Assembly (NCBI RefSeq): GCF_024498355.1
Contig: NZ_CP101833.1
Coordinates: 1,221,001 to 1,285,000 of the forward strand
Reading direction: 5' to 3'
Source: Bacillus pumilus
GTDB lineage: Bacteria > Bacillota > Bacilli > Bacillales > Bacillaceae
Length of the DNA stretch: 64,000 bases
The notes under the pieces are model-generated. The model saw only the letters and a program-made list of their open reading frames with translations, did not search any database and was not told the DNA's origin. Of the stretch, positions 34,150-42,575 are shown piece by piece (positions within the stretch are counted from its first letter, which is position 1; every line of letters starts with the position of its first letter). The position numbers and the translations under genes are program-made.

Positions 34150-34368
34150 GAGACTTCGTTAGGTGAGGCTCCTGTATGGAGATACGCTGCTGCCCAAAAA
34201 TGTCCAAAGACGCCAATGGGTCAACAGAAATCATCGACATAAGGTGATTTTTAATGCAGCTGGATTTTATCCTATGCCATACAGTGCTAAAGCTCTACGA
34301 TTGAAGGAGCAAGTGTTTATTTTGCTATGCTTACAAAGCGCCTTCATTCGGTTGAAGGTGCTTTTTTA
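34150..34368 (+). ncRNA. M-box (ykoK) Mg2+ riboswitch with terminator
   Basis: The M-box core elements are recognisable: TTCGTTAGGTGAGGCTCCTG at the start, ATACGCTGCTGCCC, then GACGCCAATGGGTCAACAG, and GTGATTTTTAATGCAGCTGG. Terminator GCGCCTTCA-ttcgg-TTGAAGGTGC then Ts at 34335-34368. High Mg2+ should cause termination before mgtE. An extra short ORF lies between the terminator and mgtE. Confidence 0.93.
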
Positions 34369-34388
34369 TAAGAAAAGGAGGTGTGGGG

Positions 34389-34481
34389 ATGGATCATCCC
34401 GATTCGCGACACATAGAGAGTATGTCAAAAGATCAAATTGAGACATCAGATAGAGGAGATCCTGACCCCCGCACATTCTAA
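34389..34481 (+). CDS. 30-residue candidate leader peptide upstream of mgtE
   Basis: A short ORF with a very strong ribosome binding site (AAAAGGAGGTGTGGGG) begins at ATG 34389, 20 bases after the M-box terminator, and stops at 34481, 39 bases before mgtE. The product is hydrophilic and its last seven residues are DPDPRTF. Alternating Asp-Pro or Glu-Pro near the start of a nascent chain is known to destabilise translating ribosomes, and E. coli MgtL uses this to sense low Mg2+. Here the Asp-Pro-Asp-Pro codons are 34458-34469. The resemblance in position and content is striking, but the function is inference. Confidence 0.6.
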   Translation: MDHPDSRHIESMSKDQIETSDRGDPDPRTF

Positions 34482-34514
34482 GGGATTCGGGTATCTCCTG
34501 ACTTTGGGGAGGTA
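34454..34514 (+). promoter_or_regulatory. mutually exclusive helices around the mgtE ribosome binding site
   Basis: ATCTCCT (34493-34499) can pair with AGGAGAT (34454-34460) inside the short ORF. The overlapping TATCTCC (34492-34498) can instead pair with GGAGGTA (34508-34514), which hides the mgtE ribosome binding site GGGGAGG (34506-34512). Both stems are seven base pairs (one G-T pair in the second). Confidence 0.6.
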
Positions 34515-34520
34515 ACAGCA

Positions 34521-35879
34521 ATGATACAGAACATTACGTACGATGAACTCATTTTAAGAATCATTATTTTATTAAGAGATGGCAAACGCAAAGAATTTAA
34601 AAACATTATGGAAGAGCTTCAGCCGTATGATATGGCCTATTTATTTAAAGAGCTTCCAGAAAAACACCGCGGCCGCTTTCTCAGTTTTTTAACAGTCGAT
34701 GATGTAACGGAAATGATGGGTGAGCTTGAGCGGGAATATCAAGAGATCGTTCTTGAAAAAGTAGGGAAAGACAAAGCTACCTTCGTTACAAACAAAATGG
34801 ATAACGATGACTTAGCCAACTTGTTCGATGAAATGGATGATGACCTAAAAGATCAGCTTTTATCAAACATGGAAGCAGAGGAATCAAAGGCCGTCCAGCT
34901 TCTCATGAATTACCCTGCTGAGACAGCAGGCCGGATCATGACCAACCGTTATGTATGGATACCTCAGCATTATACGGTTCAGGATGCGGTTGTGAAGCTG
35001 AAAAGCTTTGCTGAAATTGCAGAATCGATCAACTACTTATATGTGATCAATGATCAAAAACAGCTTGTAGGTGTCCTCTCATACCGTGATCTTATTTTAG
35101 GTGAACCGGATGAAAAAGTGCAGGATCTCATGTTTACAAGAGTCATTGCCGTCGGAGCATTTCAAGACCAGGAAGAAATCGCAAAGCTGATTGAACGGTA
35201 TGACTTTCTCGCCATTCCTGTTGTGGAAGAGAACAATGTCCTTGTCGGAATTGTCACAGTCGATGATATCATTGATGTCGTCATTCAAGAGGCAGGCGAA
35301 GACTATGAGAAGTTTGCTGCCTCTGGTAAAGATATTACGTTTGACACGCCGTCATTTGTTGCGGCATACCGCCGTCTTCCTTGGCTGATTTTACTATTAT
35401 TTATTGGACTGATTTCAGGCAGTATATTAAATTATTTTGAAGATACCCTTCAGCAAGTTGTTGCTCTTGCTTTCTTCATGCCGATGATTGCAGGTATGAC
35501 AGGGAATACTGGTACACAGTCTCTTGCAGTCGTCATTAGAGGGCTTTCAAAAGAAGAATTAACGAAAAAAACCATTATGCGCCTTATTTTTAGAGAGCTG
35601 AGAACAAGTATTTACATTGGCATTGTCTGTTCAATCATTATTACAGTTGTCGCGATGGTTTGGCAGGGCAATATGATTTTAGGATTTGTCGTTGGTTCCT
35701 CACTCCTTGCGACACTCATTATTGGAACAATGGCAGGTACTGTCGTGCCCATTATTTTACACAGATTAAACGTGGACCCGGCTATTGCATCTGGACCGCT
35801 GATTACAACATTGAATGATATTTTATCACTGCTTATCTATTTTGGGATTGCCACAGCGTTCCTTCATACACTGATGTAG
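34521..35879 (+). CDS. mgtE: magnesium transporter MgtE
   Basis: Mg2+ channel of 452 residues. N-terminal MgtE domain of helical repeats (residues about 25-130), two CBS domains (about 135-255, including YLYVINDQKQLVGVLSYRDL and FLAIPVVEENNVLVGIVTVDDIID), then five membrane helices from about residue 283 with the conserved pore motif MIAGMTGNTGTQSLAVVIRGL. The N and CBS domains gate the channel by Mg2+ binding in the family. Under M-box control; ATG 34521 with GGGGAGG. In B. subtilis this gene (ykoK) is the main Mg2+ importer. Confidence 0.95.
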   Translation: MIQNITYDELILRIIILLRDGKRKEFKNIMEELQPYDMAYLFKELPEKHRGRFLSFLTVDDVTEMMGELEREYQEIVLEKVGKDKATFVTNKMDNDDLANLFDEMDDDLKDQLLSNMEAEESKAVQLLMNYPAETAGRIMTNRYVWIPQHYTVQDAVVKLKSFAEIAESINYLYVINDQKQLVGVLSYRDLILGEPDEKVQDLMFTRVIAVGAFQDQEEIAKLIERYDFLAIPVVEENNVLVGIVTVDDIIDVVIQEAGEDYEKFAASGKDITFDTPSFVAAYRRLPWLILLLFIGLISGSILNYFEDTLQQVVALAFFMPMIAGMTGNTGTQSLAVVIRGLSKEELTKKTIMRLIFRELRTSIYIGIVCSIIITVVAMVWQGNMILGFVVGSSLLATLIIGTMAGTVVPIILHRLNVDPAIASGPLITTLNDILSLLIYFGIATAFLHTLM

Positions 35880-35881
35880 CG

Positions 35882-35918
35882 AAAAGACTGTAAAACGTGT
35901 CGTTTTACAGTCTTTTTT
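35882..35918 (+). terminator. terminator of mgtE
   Basis: AAAGACTGTAAAAC pairs with GTTTTACAGTCTTT, loop GTGTC, then Ts. Confidence 0.88.
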
Positions 35919-35980
35919 GAATAAAGATTGCATATAGCGCTTTCATCCTTTACATTTTAAGGAGAAGGTGGGAGAGAAGC

Positions 35981-36376
35981 ATGAAGAAGTTCTTATTCAT
36001 TTTGATGTGTATTCTTTTGCTTAGTGCATGTCAAAGGGAAGACGAAGGGAAAGACAGGCGGCTTGTTGCTGCAGAGCACATGCTTGAAGCGATCGCTGAA
36101 GGGAATAAAAGAAAAATGGAGAACATCTATGTCGAAGGTGCGGTCCCAAGTCCGAATGATATTCTGACATTAAAAAAAGAATGGGGCATTGAGAAGCTTT
36201 CCTATCAAGACTTTCAGCTGGAAGAAGCAAGCATTCATGTCTTTCATGCGAATTATAAAGATGCTCAAACTGGAGAGAAAAAGGCACTTGCCCTTCGGGT
36301 AAAGGAAGATCCTGAAAGAGGTGTCCTCATTGACTTTGTAGGGGTTGTCGAAGGAGATGAAGCGTCGTCTAAATAA
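35981..36376 (+). CDS. small lipoprotein, unknown function
   Basis: 131-residue secreted lipoprotein. Signal peptide FLFILMCILLLSAC with the lipobox LLSAC, then a charged Lys/Glu/Asp-rich domain of about 110 residues (AAEHMLEAIAEGNKRKMENIYVEG). The mature part has the look of a small alpha+beta fold; I see no catalytic motif and do not recognise the family. ATG 35981 with AAGGAGAAGGTGGG. Position between mgtE and tnrA. A terminator overlaps its stop. Confidence 0.75.
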   Translation: MKKFLFILMCILLLSACQREDEGKDRRLVAAEHMLEAIAEGNKRKMENIYVEGAVPSPNDILTLKKEWGIEKLSYQDFQLEEASIHVFHANYKDAQTGEKKALALRVKEDPERGVLIDFVGVVEGDEASSK

Positions 36377-36408
36377 AAAGAATCGTTCAAAAGAGCGATT
36401 CTTTTTTG
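36374..36408. terminator. terminator between lipoprotein gene and tnrA
   Basis: AAAAAGAATCG pairs with CGATTCTTTTT, followed by Ts; symmetric enough to serve tnrA as well. Confidence 0.75.
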
Positions 36409-36409
36409 T

Positions 36410-36739
36410 TTATCGATTTTTGTACCGGAAGTGTGCGTTGATCTGGCCTTCCAGCATTTTTTTCTTAAATTGCCCGCTTTTTAACGCCTGTTCTTTTTTC
36501 TTCATATCTTTTAAAATTTCGGCTGTCTGCACACCATCTTCCCGTTTATTGGCGATGTCCATTAAACGTTCTACATCAGAAAAAGAATATTTCCGCGTGC
36601 CTCTTGTTGAGCGCTGGGGGTAGATGAGTTTACGTTCCTCATAATATCGGATTTGCCTGACAGAAAGCCCTGTTAATTCACTGACAATCCCGATTGAAAT
36701 GACTTTTTTATCTTTATAAGATACATCTTCCTGCGTCAT
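36410..36739 (-). CDS. tnrA: nitrogen regulator TnrA
   Basis: MerR-family global regulator of nitrogen-limited growth, 109 residues. The DNA-binding region [31 protein letters not shown] is essentially that of B. subtilis TnrA, and the C-terminal tail ending [12 protein letters not shown] is the segment that feedback-inhibited glutamine synthetase binds. TnrA acts as activator and repressor, and activates its own promoter. The ATG complementary to 36737-36739 follows a GGGGTGA site. A perfect TnrA site lies about 50 bases upstream of its promoter's start. Confidence 0.95.
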   Translation of the reverse strand: MTQEDVSYKDKKVISIGIVSELTGLSVRQIRYYEERKLIYPQRSTRGTRKYSFSDVERLMDIANKREDGVQTAEILKDMKKKEQALKSGQFKKKMLEGQINAHFRYKNR

Positions 36740-36768
36740 ATACTCACCCCTGCAAGTCTTTTCTTTAT

Positions 36769-36898
36769 ATTATATAGAACGACAAGTAAAAAAACCTAAC
36801 GTTTGTTAGAAAATATAACATAAAAACGAAAAAAATGAAAAAATCATGGGAGGAAACTTAACACTAAGCGTGCAAAGCATCTCACGAGCACATATAAT
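36769..36898. promoter_or_regulatory. divergent TnrA-controlled promoters of tnrA and ykzB-ykoL
   Basis: Site one is TGTTAGAAAATATAACA (36804-36820), a perfect TGTNA-N7-TNACA. Its centre is about 50 bases from the start expected from the minus-strand TATAAT (36769-36774) of tnrA. Site two, TGGGAGGAAACTTAACA (36847-36863), has one mismatch, and its centre is about 50 bases upstream of the start expected from TATAAT (36893-36898) of ykzB. This is the usual activator position for TnrA. Confidence 0.88.
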
Positions 36899-36928
36899 AA
36901 TGGTGAATTGAAATAGGAGGAGGAGCAT

Positions 36929-37087
36929 ATGATGGAGCAAACACAGATCATCCGTATGGCAAAAGAAATCATCGCTTTAGATGTGAAGAGGGACGAATTG
37001 CTTGAACAATTCATGCAGGCTGCGGGTCAGAATGCACATGCTCTTCTAAGAGCCGTACAAAATGATTTGTATAAAAGGTCTTCATAA
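36929..37087 (+). CDS. ykzB: small TnrA-regulated protein YkzB
   Basis: 52-residue protein (MMEQTQIIRMAKEIIALDVKR ... ending RAVQNDLYKRSS), helical and without membrane segments. Two ATGs (36929 and 36932) follow GGAGGAGGAG. Identified by position divergent from tnrA and by the TnrA-type promoter in front, as for the B. subtilis ykzB-ykoL operon. Function unknown. The next gene begins 38 bases downstream. Confidence 0.75.
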   Translation: MMEQTQIIRMAKEIIALDVKRDELLEQFMQAAGQNAHALLRAVQNDLYKRSS

Positions 37088-37125
37088 GCACCCGATCCAT
37101 ATCAATTGATAGGAGGGGATATTCG

Positions 37126-37290
37126 GTGCGGCGTATATTAAAAGAAGCTTTAGCGAAAGAAAGACGTTATTATACGAAGCAGCTGTGTTCGTTAGGGGTT
37201 TACAGCCCTGACACGGCCAAAAACATGACAATTAGTGACTTAAAAAAAGAGTATCATTTCTTTTTCAACAAAACAGAGCGCAATCTGTGA
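37126..37290 (+). CDS. ykoL: small protein YkoL
   Basis: 54-residue basic protein (starts MRRILKEALAKERRYYTKQL, ends FFFNKTERNL), GTG start at 37126 with AGGAGGGG. Second gene of the TnrA-type operon, identified mainly by position. It resembles a small Fur-Y-P-like helical protein but I recognise no motif. A terminator follows two bases after its stop. Confidence 0.7.
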   Translation: MRRILKEALAKERRYYTKQLCSLGVYSPDTAKNMTISDLKKEYHFFFNKTERNL

Positions 37291-37291
37291 A

Positions 37292-37335
37292 AATCCCTTT
37301 AAATGTGCGCAAGTCACATAAAGGGTTCTTTTTTT
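37292..37335 (+). terminator. terminator of ykzB-ykoL
   Basis: AATCCCTTT-AATGTG pairs with CACATA-AAAGGGTT (approximate), followed by CTTTTTTT. Confidence 0.8.
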
Positions 37336-37648
37336 GCGTGTTCAATATTATTTCAATATTGAATTTTGTAGAATTTTGACGAATTAGTTGCAAGAAAACA
37401 AAGAGTCTTTACAGATTATGTTAAAATTTGTCGTAACTTGATGGTTTGCTAAAAAAGCTTTTTTTCGAGATGATTGTGAAAAATAAGAAGGATTTTAAAA
37501 GTTTATATCGAAATCTTATACATAACACGAATGGAGTCAATTATGTGGTTGAAAGTGTTTTCAAAACGTACTTCTATTTTTTACGAAAGGCTCCAACTGC
37601 ACCGCAAGAAAGCCTTGAAGTTAAAAAAATATTATAAGAGGTAGATAT
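37336..37648. other. intergenic region upstream of ykoM with an inverted repeat
   Basis: 313 bases. It contains the inverted repeat TTCAATATT-atttc-AATATTGAA (37341-37363), arms of nine bases, of unknown role. A frame from TTG 37446 to 37637 has no ribosome binding site and does not look genuine. I see nothing else of note. Confidence 0.45.
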
Positions 37649-38113
37649 GTGATGAGACTATCGTTTAATGAAGAAGAAGTAGAACGTTCAATGACGCTTT
37701 ACAAGGTTTTTGCAAGAGCATTTAAAAGCGTTTCAGAACACAGTATTAGAGACAGCAAAGAGCATGGATTTAATCCAACTGAATTTGCCGTTCTTGAATT
37801 GCTGTACACAAGAGGTGCTCAAAAGCTTCAGCAAATCGGCTCAAGACTCCTGCTTGTCAGCGGGAATGTCACGTACGTAATTGACAAGTTAGAACGAAAT
37901 GGTTTCATTGAAAGAGAACAGGACCCAAAGGACAAACGGTCGGTTTATGCCCATTTAACAGATAAAGGGCGCAGTTATCTTGATAAGATTTACCCGATCC
38001 ATTCTCTTCGTATTGCGCGGGCGTTTTCTGGTCTGACGCGTGAAGAACAAGAGCAATTGATTAGTCTGCTGAAAAAAGCGGGCATTCACAGTCAGCATTT
38101 ATTATTTAGATAA
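37649..38113 (+). CDS. ykoM: MarR-family regulator YkoM
   Basis: 154-residue winged-helix regulator. Family segments NPTEFAVLELLYTRGAQKLQQIGSRLLLVSGNVTYVIDKLERNGFIERE and PKDKRSVYAHLTDKGR are clear, and resemble MhqR at the end of this window. GTG 37649 is best spaced from GAGG; ATG 37652 is the next choice. B. subtilis ykoM lies at the same place. Target unknown; an inverted repeat 290 bases upstream could be its operator. Confidence 0.82.
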   Translation: MMRLSFNEEEVERSMTLYKVFARAFKSVSEHSIRDSKEHGFNPTEFAVLELLYTRGAQKLQQIGSRLLLVSGNVTYVIDKLERNGFIEREQDPKDKRSVYAHLTDKGRSYLDKIYPIHSLRIARAFSGLTREEQEQLISLLKKAGIHSQHLLFR

Positions 38114-38114
38114 A

Positions 38115-38147
38115 ACGAAAAGGTGCCATCGTTGGCACCTTTTTTTA
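38115..38147 (+). terminator. terminator of ykoM
   Basis: AAAAGGTGCC pairs with GGCACCTTTT, then Ts. It overlaps the end of dgcW. Confidence 0.85.
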
Positions 38148-40568
38148 TGTGTCCAACTCATGTGCAGGATAGGCGATGAATTTCTCAATATCGCTTGCTG
38201 GAAGGGGTTTTGCATAATAAAAGCCTTGTAAGTCGTCACAGCCCTGCGCAGATAACAGCTGCGCCTGTGCGAAGGTTTCAACGCCTTCTGCAATGACTTC
38301 GAGAGATAATTGGTGGCCCATCGCTATAATGGCACCTGTGATCTGTTCAGACTTTGAATCACTTAGAATATCCTCAATGAAGGATTTGTCAATTTTTAGT
38401 CTATGAATTGGCAAATCCTTTAAATAGCTTAAGGAGCTGTGACCTGTACCGAAATCATCAATACTAATGCGAACCCCAAGCTGCTTCAGCGACGTAAGCA
38501 CCTGTTTTGATTGCTTAATGTTGTCCATTGTCATACTTTCTGTGACTTCAAGTTCGAGCAGTGACGGCTTAAGGTCGTATTTTTTCAATGTCAGCTTGAT
38601 CAAATCAATTAAGTCCTCAGCATTGAACTGTTTAGCAGATAAATTGACGGCCACAGGAATCTTGAAACCATTGTCATACCAAATTTTTGCCTGCTTACAC
38701 GCGGTATCAATGACCCATCTGCCTATATCAATGATAAGGCCTGATTCCTCGGCTAGTTCAATAAAAGCCTCAGGTGACTTTAAGGAGCCGTCTGGTGCTT
38801 TCATTCTTAAAAGAGCTTCAACCCCTGTCATTTTTCTTGTTTTGGCACTGACTTGAGGCTGATAGTGAAGCACAAACTGCTCTCTTTGAATGGCATCTCT
38901 TAACTCCAGCTCTCGATTTAGCCTGTCTTCACTCGATTTTTCCATTGATTCGGTGAAGAACTCATAACGGCTTTGCTTATGTTTTTTGGATAAATACATC
39001 GCCATATCGGCTTTTCTCATCAGTTCCATCCCATCTTTGCCATTTTGCGGGGAGATGGCGATTCCAATACTGATCGATGTAATGAGCTGATGATTCTGGA
39101 TGAAAAAAGGGCGTTCAAATTGACGGATGATATTTTTAGAAAGCTGTTCAATTTTATATGTATCATGCTCCAAGTGTGGGAAAATCATTAAAAATTCATC
39201 TCCGCCAAGTCTAGCAATAAAGCCATTGTCCGGTAAACATTGCGTCAGTCTGTTTGCAGCGGCTTTGAGCAGTAAGTCCCCTATGTTATGACCAAGTGCA
39301 TCATTAATAATTTTAAAACGATTCAGGTCAAGAAAAAGAACAGCCGTTGATGTCCTTGTCTCTCCTTGAGTGGATAAAACATCATTTAAATGATTGATAC
39401 CGTGACGCCGATTAGGAAGCTCAGTTAATGCATCATAATGTGCCATCACATGAATTTCTTTTTCTGCAATCCGCTGCTGCGTTAAATCCTTTAAAACAAG
39501 ATAAATGCTGTCAAGTGTATTGTTGACATGAACAGGTATGTAAGTGACATGGTAATAATAAAAACGATCTGCTGCTTTCAGTTCTGCTTCACGTGTGATG
39601 GCCTTCTTTGATTGGTAAATAAATTCTTCCCACATCTCAGTCGGCATCACGTATCGGCTGACATCATCACCAATCCAGGAATTGCACACTTTTAAAATTT
39701 GCTTACCTGAGTCATTAGCAGAAAGTACCTTTCGATCGACAGATAACACGATAATGCCATCGATATTATGTTTGATGAGTGATTGGAATCGCTGCTCATT
39801 TTCCTTTAGCTTATCTGACTGCTTCATGATTCGGTGATCAATAAAAGCGCCGAAAATCATCAGCGTTTGGACAATAAGAGTCATCAAACCAATGAAAATG
39901 GATAGACTGAATGGCGACATTTCAAGAGAACCACCCGCAGCGACCTGTCCCTCTGAATGAAAAAACATGGTAGAAGCAGCCATTCCAGTATAGTGCATAC
40001 CAGCAATAGCAAAACCCATCACGAGTGCGCCAGCTATTTTTAACAGATGATCTTCCTGTCTTTTCTCAGATCGATGGAGCCGAAAAAAGAGATTTAACGA
40101 AAAGTAAGAAGCTAACGCAGCAAGGAAAAACGAAAGGAAAAAGAGGACTGGATCATAGCTAATTGAAACATTGGCCATTGATTCCATTCCGAGATAATGC
40201 ATGCTGCAAATAGCCGATCCCATAGTGATTGAACTAATCAGCAGTCGTCTTGTGGAAAGCTGCTGCTGAATGCATATCGAAAAAGCGATCAAAGAACCGA
40301 TAAAGGATGCCAAAATCGATAAAATCAGTAAAGGGGTTTCGTATGTGATGCCAGAATGCATGTGAAATGCCGTCATACCGATAAAATGCATCGACCATAT
40401 CCCCATCCCCATGATCATTGCACCAATGATCAGCCATCCCTTTTTCTTTGCGCCGCTTGACTGTATCACTCGGCTGGCTAAATGAAGAGCTGAGTAGGAG
40501 GCGACAGCGGCGACAGCGACTGACAGAAAGACAAGCCATCCGTTGTAGCTTCCTGTTAAATGTGTCAT
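38145..40568 (-). CDS. dgcW: MHYT-PAS-GGDEF-EAL membrane protein (cyclic-di-GMP enzyme)
   Basis: 807 residues, B. subtilis DgcW/YkoW type. Seven membrane helices in the N-terminal 245 residues form an MHYT sensor (MHFIGM, MHYLGM and MHYTGM motifs are visible). A PAS domain (about 255-370) follows, then GGDEF with intact LGGDEFLMIFP, and EAL with VEALLRM and DDFGTGHSSLSYL. Both cyclase and phosphodiesterase motifs are preserved, so either or both activities are possible. I chose the ATG complementary to 40566-40568, with AGGAGG; upstream in-frame starts have none. Confidence 0.92.
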   Translation of the reverse strand: MTHLTGSYNGWLVFLSVAVAAVASYSALHLASRVIQSSGAKKKGWLIIGAMIMGMGIWSMHFIGMTAFHMHSGITYETPLLILSILASFIGSLIAFSICIQQQLSTRRLLISSITMGSAICSMHYLGMESMANVSISYDPVLFFLSFFLAALASYFSLNLFFRLHRSEKRQEDHLLKIAGALVMGFAIAGMHYTGMAASTMFFHSEGQVAAGGSLEMSPFSLSIFIGLMTLIVQTLMIFGAFIDHRIMKQSDKLKENEQRFQSLIKHNIDGIIVLSVDRKVLSANDSGKQILKVCNSWIGDDVSRYVMPTEMWEEFIYQSKKAITREAELKAADRFYYYHVTYIPVHVNNTLDSIYLVLKDLTQQRIAEKEIHVMAHYDALTELPNRRHGINHLNDVLSTQGETRTSTAVLFLDLNRFKIINDALGHNIGDLLLKAAANRLTQCLPDNGFIARLGGDEFLMIFPHLEHDTYKIEQLSKNIIRQFERPFFIQNHQLITSISIGIAISPQNGKDGMELMRKADMAMYLSKKHKQSRYEFFTESMEKSSEDRLNRELELRDAIQREQFVLHYQPQVSAKTRKMTGVEALLRMKAPDGSLKSPEAFIELAEESGLIIDIGRWVIDTACKQAKIWYDNGFKIPVAVNLSAKQFNAEDLIDLIKLTLKKYDLKPSLLELEVTESMTMDNIKQSKQVLTSLKQLGVRISIDDFGTGHSSLSYLKDLPIHRLKIDKSFIEDILSDSKSEQITGAIIAMGHQLSLEVIAEGVETFAQAQLLSAQGCDDLQGFYYAKPLPASDIEKFIAYPAHELDT

Positions 40569-40819
40569 GTGAGAAAACCTCCTGTATCCAAAAACAGACA
40601 TATATTTAATATATCGGATCGATTGTCCCTTGTGTTCACTTTTCATTCACTTAAAAAGGACAATCAGCATTTTTTTCGTTCATTTTTTATAGTAAAATCA
40701 AATTTTAATGTAAAAAAACGATGAAAAGTGAATCGTTTCTTCGGTTTTATTCGTTTAATAAGTGGCACGGTTCTAAAAGTGATAGGGCCTGTCAAACTGA
40801 TTATGTGTGAAAGGGATTG

Positions 40820-41431
40820 ATGAACATCGAAGATTTTATTATTTCTTTAGCTGATGCCTTTAAGAATTTGTCGTACTTTGGCATCTTCCTCGCATTATGC
40901 ATTGAATTTGTTCCTGCTGAAGTGGTTTTGCCTCTCGCGGGTTACTGGGTCTCAGAAGGGGACATGGCCTTCATCGGTGTTGTGGCTGCAGGATCGATTG
41001 GCGGCGTGGCTGGCCCTTTGACCTTGTACTGGTTAGGACGTTACGGCGGCAGACCCTTTTTAAATAAATATGGGAAATACTTTTTTGTAAAACCTGAGTC
41101 GCTTGATAAATCGGATGCTTTCTTTGAAAAGCATGGCGGTTTTGTCGCGTTTAGCGGCCGGTTTATTCCAGGAGTGAGAACCCTTATTTCCATTCCATGC
41201 GGTATTGCCAAGATGAATGTGTGGGTATTTTGCCTGTATACGTTTTTGGCCATTACGCCGATTACGTTTGTGTATGTGTATCTAGGATTTATGCTTGGGG
41301 AGAACTGGAAAGAGGTTGGCGCCATTTTAGATCCATATCTTTTACCGATTGGGATCGGTGTTGTGTTATTGTTCGTTCTTTACGTATGGTTTAAGCGAAG
41401 AAAGAGAAAAACAGAAACGCCAACTGCTTAA
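40820..41431 (+). CDS. ykoX: DedA-family membrane protein
   Basis: 203-residue DedA/SNARE-associated (VTT) protein. Helices are seen from FGIFLALCIEFVPAEVVLPLAGY (with the conserved Glu) through VAAGSIGGVAGPLTLYWLGRYGG, then FSGRFIPGVRTLISIPCGIAKM (the typical G-R-F-I-P-G-x-R motif) and two more. Members are lipid flippases or transporters of undecaprenyl phosphate or phosphatidylethanolamine. I chose ATG 40820 rather than the TTG just before it. By position it matches B. subtilis ykoX. Confidence 0.85.
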   Translation: MNIEDFIISLADAFKNLSYFGIFLALCIEFVPAEVVLPLAGYWVSEGDMAFIGVVAAGSIGGVAGPLTLYWLGRYGGRPFLNKYGKYFFVKPESLDKSDAFFEKHGGFVAFSGRFIPGVRTLISIPCGIAKMNVWVFCLYTFLAITPITFVYVYLGFMLGENWKEVGAILDPYLLPIGIGVVLLFVLYVWFKRRKRKTETPTA

Positions 41432-41517
41432 TCACGGTATTGGGATGCACGTAACCTGTTGACAATCCAGTATCTATTGATTAATATATAAGTAATCTAA
41501 ATATTCTTAATCCCACC

Positions 41518-41655
41518 AAAGGGGAGTAGCGTCCGGTATTACCGGAAACAAAGTCGTCATTACATGGACTTACGTTCCATCGGCTTTGTTGGCATGATTC
41601 TACATATCACATGTCTAGCAAGACCTTTGCCATTTCAGGCAAAGGTCTTTTTTGC
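41518..41655 (+). ncRNA. yybP-ykoY Mn2+ riboswitch with terminator
   Basis: AAAGGGGAGTAGCG (41518 onward), the GGTATTACCGG stem and a paired ACAAAGTCG-type loop, then GGCTTTGTTGGCATG. The terminator is AGACCTTTGCC (41621-41631) pairing with GGCAAAGGTCT (41638-41648), then Ts. Mn2+ should prevent termination and turn on ykoY. Confidence 0.9.
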
Positions 41656-41712
41656 ATTCATAAGCCTTTGTCTGTTGTGGGACAATAGATAAAAAAACAA
41701 GGAGGAATGATG

Positions 41713-42504
41713 ATGGATGCAGCAATTATTTTAGAATACGGGTGGGTTCTTCTCGTATTGATTGGATTAGAAGGGATTTTAGCAGCTGATAATGCGCTAG
41801 TCATGGCCGTGATGGTCAAACACCTTCCTGAAAAGCAAAGAAAAAAGGCATTGTTTTACGGACTTGCGGGTGCGTTTGTCATGCGATTTGGTTCTTTATT
41901 TCTTATTTCGTTTTTAGTGGACGTGTGGCAAGTTCAAGCAATTGGCGCAATTTATCTTCTTTATATTTCCATTCACCATATTTTGAAATCTCATGTATTT
42001 AAGAAAAAGGAATCAGAAACAAACATGAAGCAAAGCGGCTTCTGGGCAACAGTTGTGAAAGTAGAGCTTGCCGATATTGCTTTTGCAGTAGACTCTATTT
42101 TAGCAGCCGTCGCTTTAGCGGTGACACTTCCAAACACAAATCTTCCGCAAATCGGTGGACTTGATGGCGGTCAATTTATCGTTATTCTTTTAGGCGGTAT
42201 CATTGGTCTTATCATCATGCGATTTGCAGCGACTGTCTTTGTGAAGCTGTTGAAAACAAGACCAAGCCTAGAAACAGCAGCATTTGTCATTGTCGGATGG
42301 GTTGGCGTGAAGCTCACGCTTTATACACTTTCACATCCTGCCATTGGAGTCGTGTCCTCTCATTTCATTCATTCAACATTATGGAAAATCATTTTCTGGA
42401 CGGTGCTTCTCGCGATTGCAGCATTTGGCTGGTTTTTATCAAGTCCATCCAGAAAGGGCGGGCAAGAAAGCAAGGAAAAACAAGAAGTGCGCCTAGAAGA
42501 GTAG
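41713..42504 (+). CDS. ykoY: TerC-family membrane protein, Mn2+ exporter YkoY
   Basis: 263 residues, seven-helix TerC family. The conserved acidic metal-binding positions are in GLEGILAADNALVMAVMVKHLP and VELADIAFAVDSILAAVAL. B. subtilis YkoY (MeeY) exports Mn2+ or loads it onto secreted enzymes, consistent with the Mn riboswitch in front. Three consecutive ATGs are possible (41707, 41710, 41713); 41713 lies seven bases from GGAGG. Confidence 0.93.
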   Translation: MDAAIILEYGWVLLVLIGLEGILAADNALVMAVMVKHLPEKQRKKALFYGLAGAFVMRFGSLFLISFLVDVWQVQAIGAIYLLYISIHHILKSHVFKKKESETNMKQSGFWATVVKVELADIAFAVDSILAAVALAVTLPNTNLPQIGGLDGGQFIVILLGGIIGLIIMRFAATVFVKLLKTRPSLETAAFVIVGWVGVKLTLYTLSHPAIGVVSSHFIHSTLWKIIFWTVLLAIAAFGWFLSSPSRKGGQESKEKQEVRLEE

Positions 42505-42552
42505 GTTTTTTGAAAGAAATATCATTTCATTTTCATAACACGTATATTACAA

Positions 42553-42575
42553 AAAAGGGGGAGATACCCCCTTAT
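42553..42575 (+). terminator. terminator of ykoY
   Basis: AAGGGGG (42555-42561) pairs with CCCCCTT (42567-42573) across AGATA, followed by ATTTCTTT. Confidence 0.75.

Noticed and set aside
37446..37637. 63-codon frame before ykoM
   Set aside because: It starts with a non-ATG codon without a ribosome binding site, and I recognise nothing in the product.
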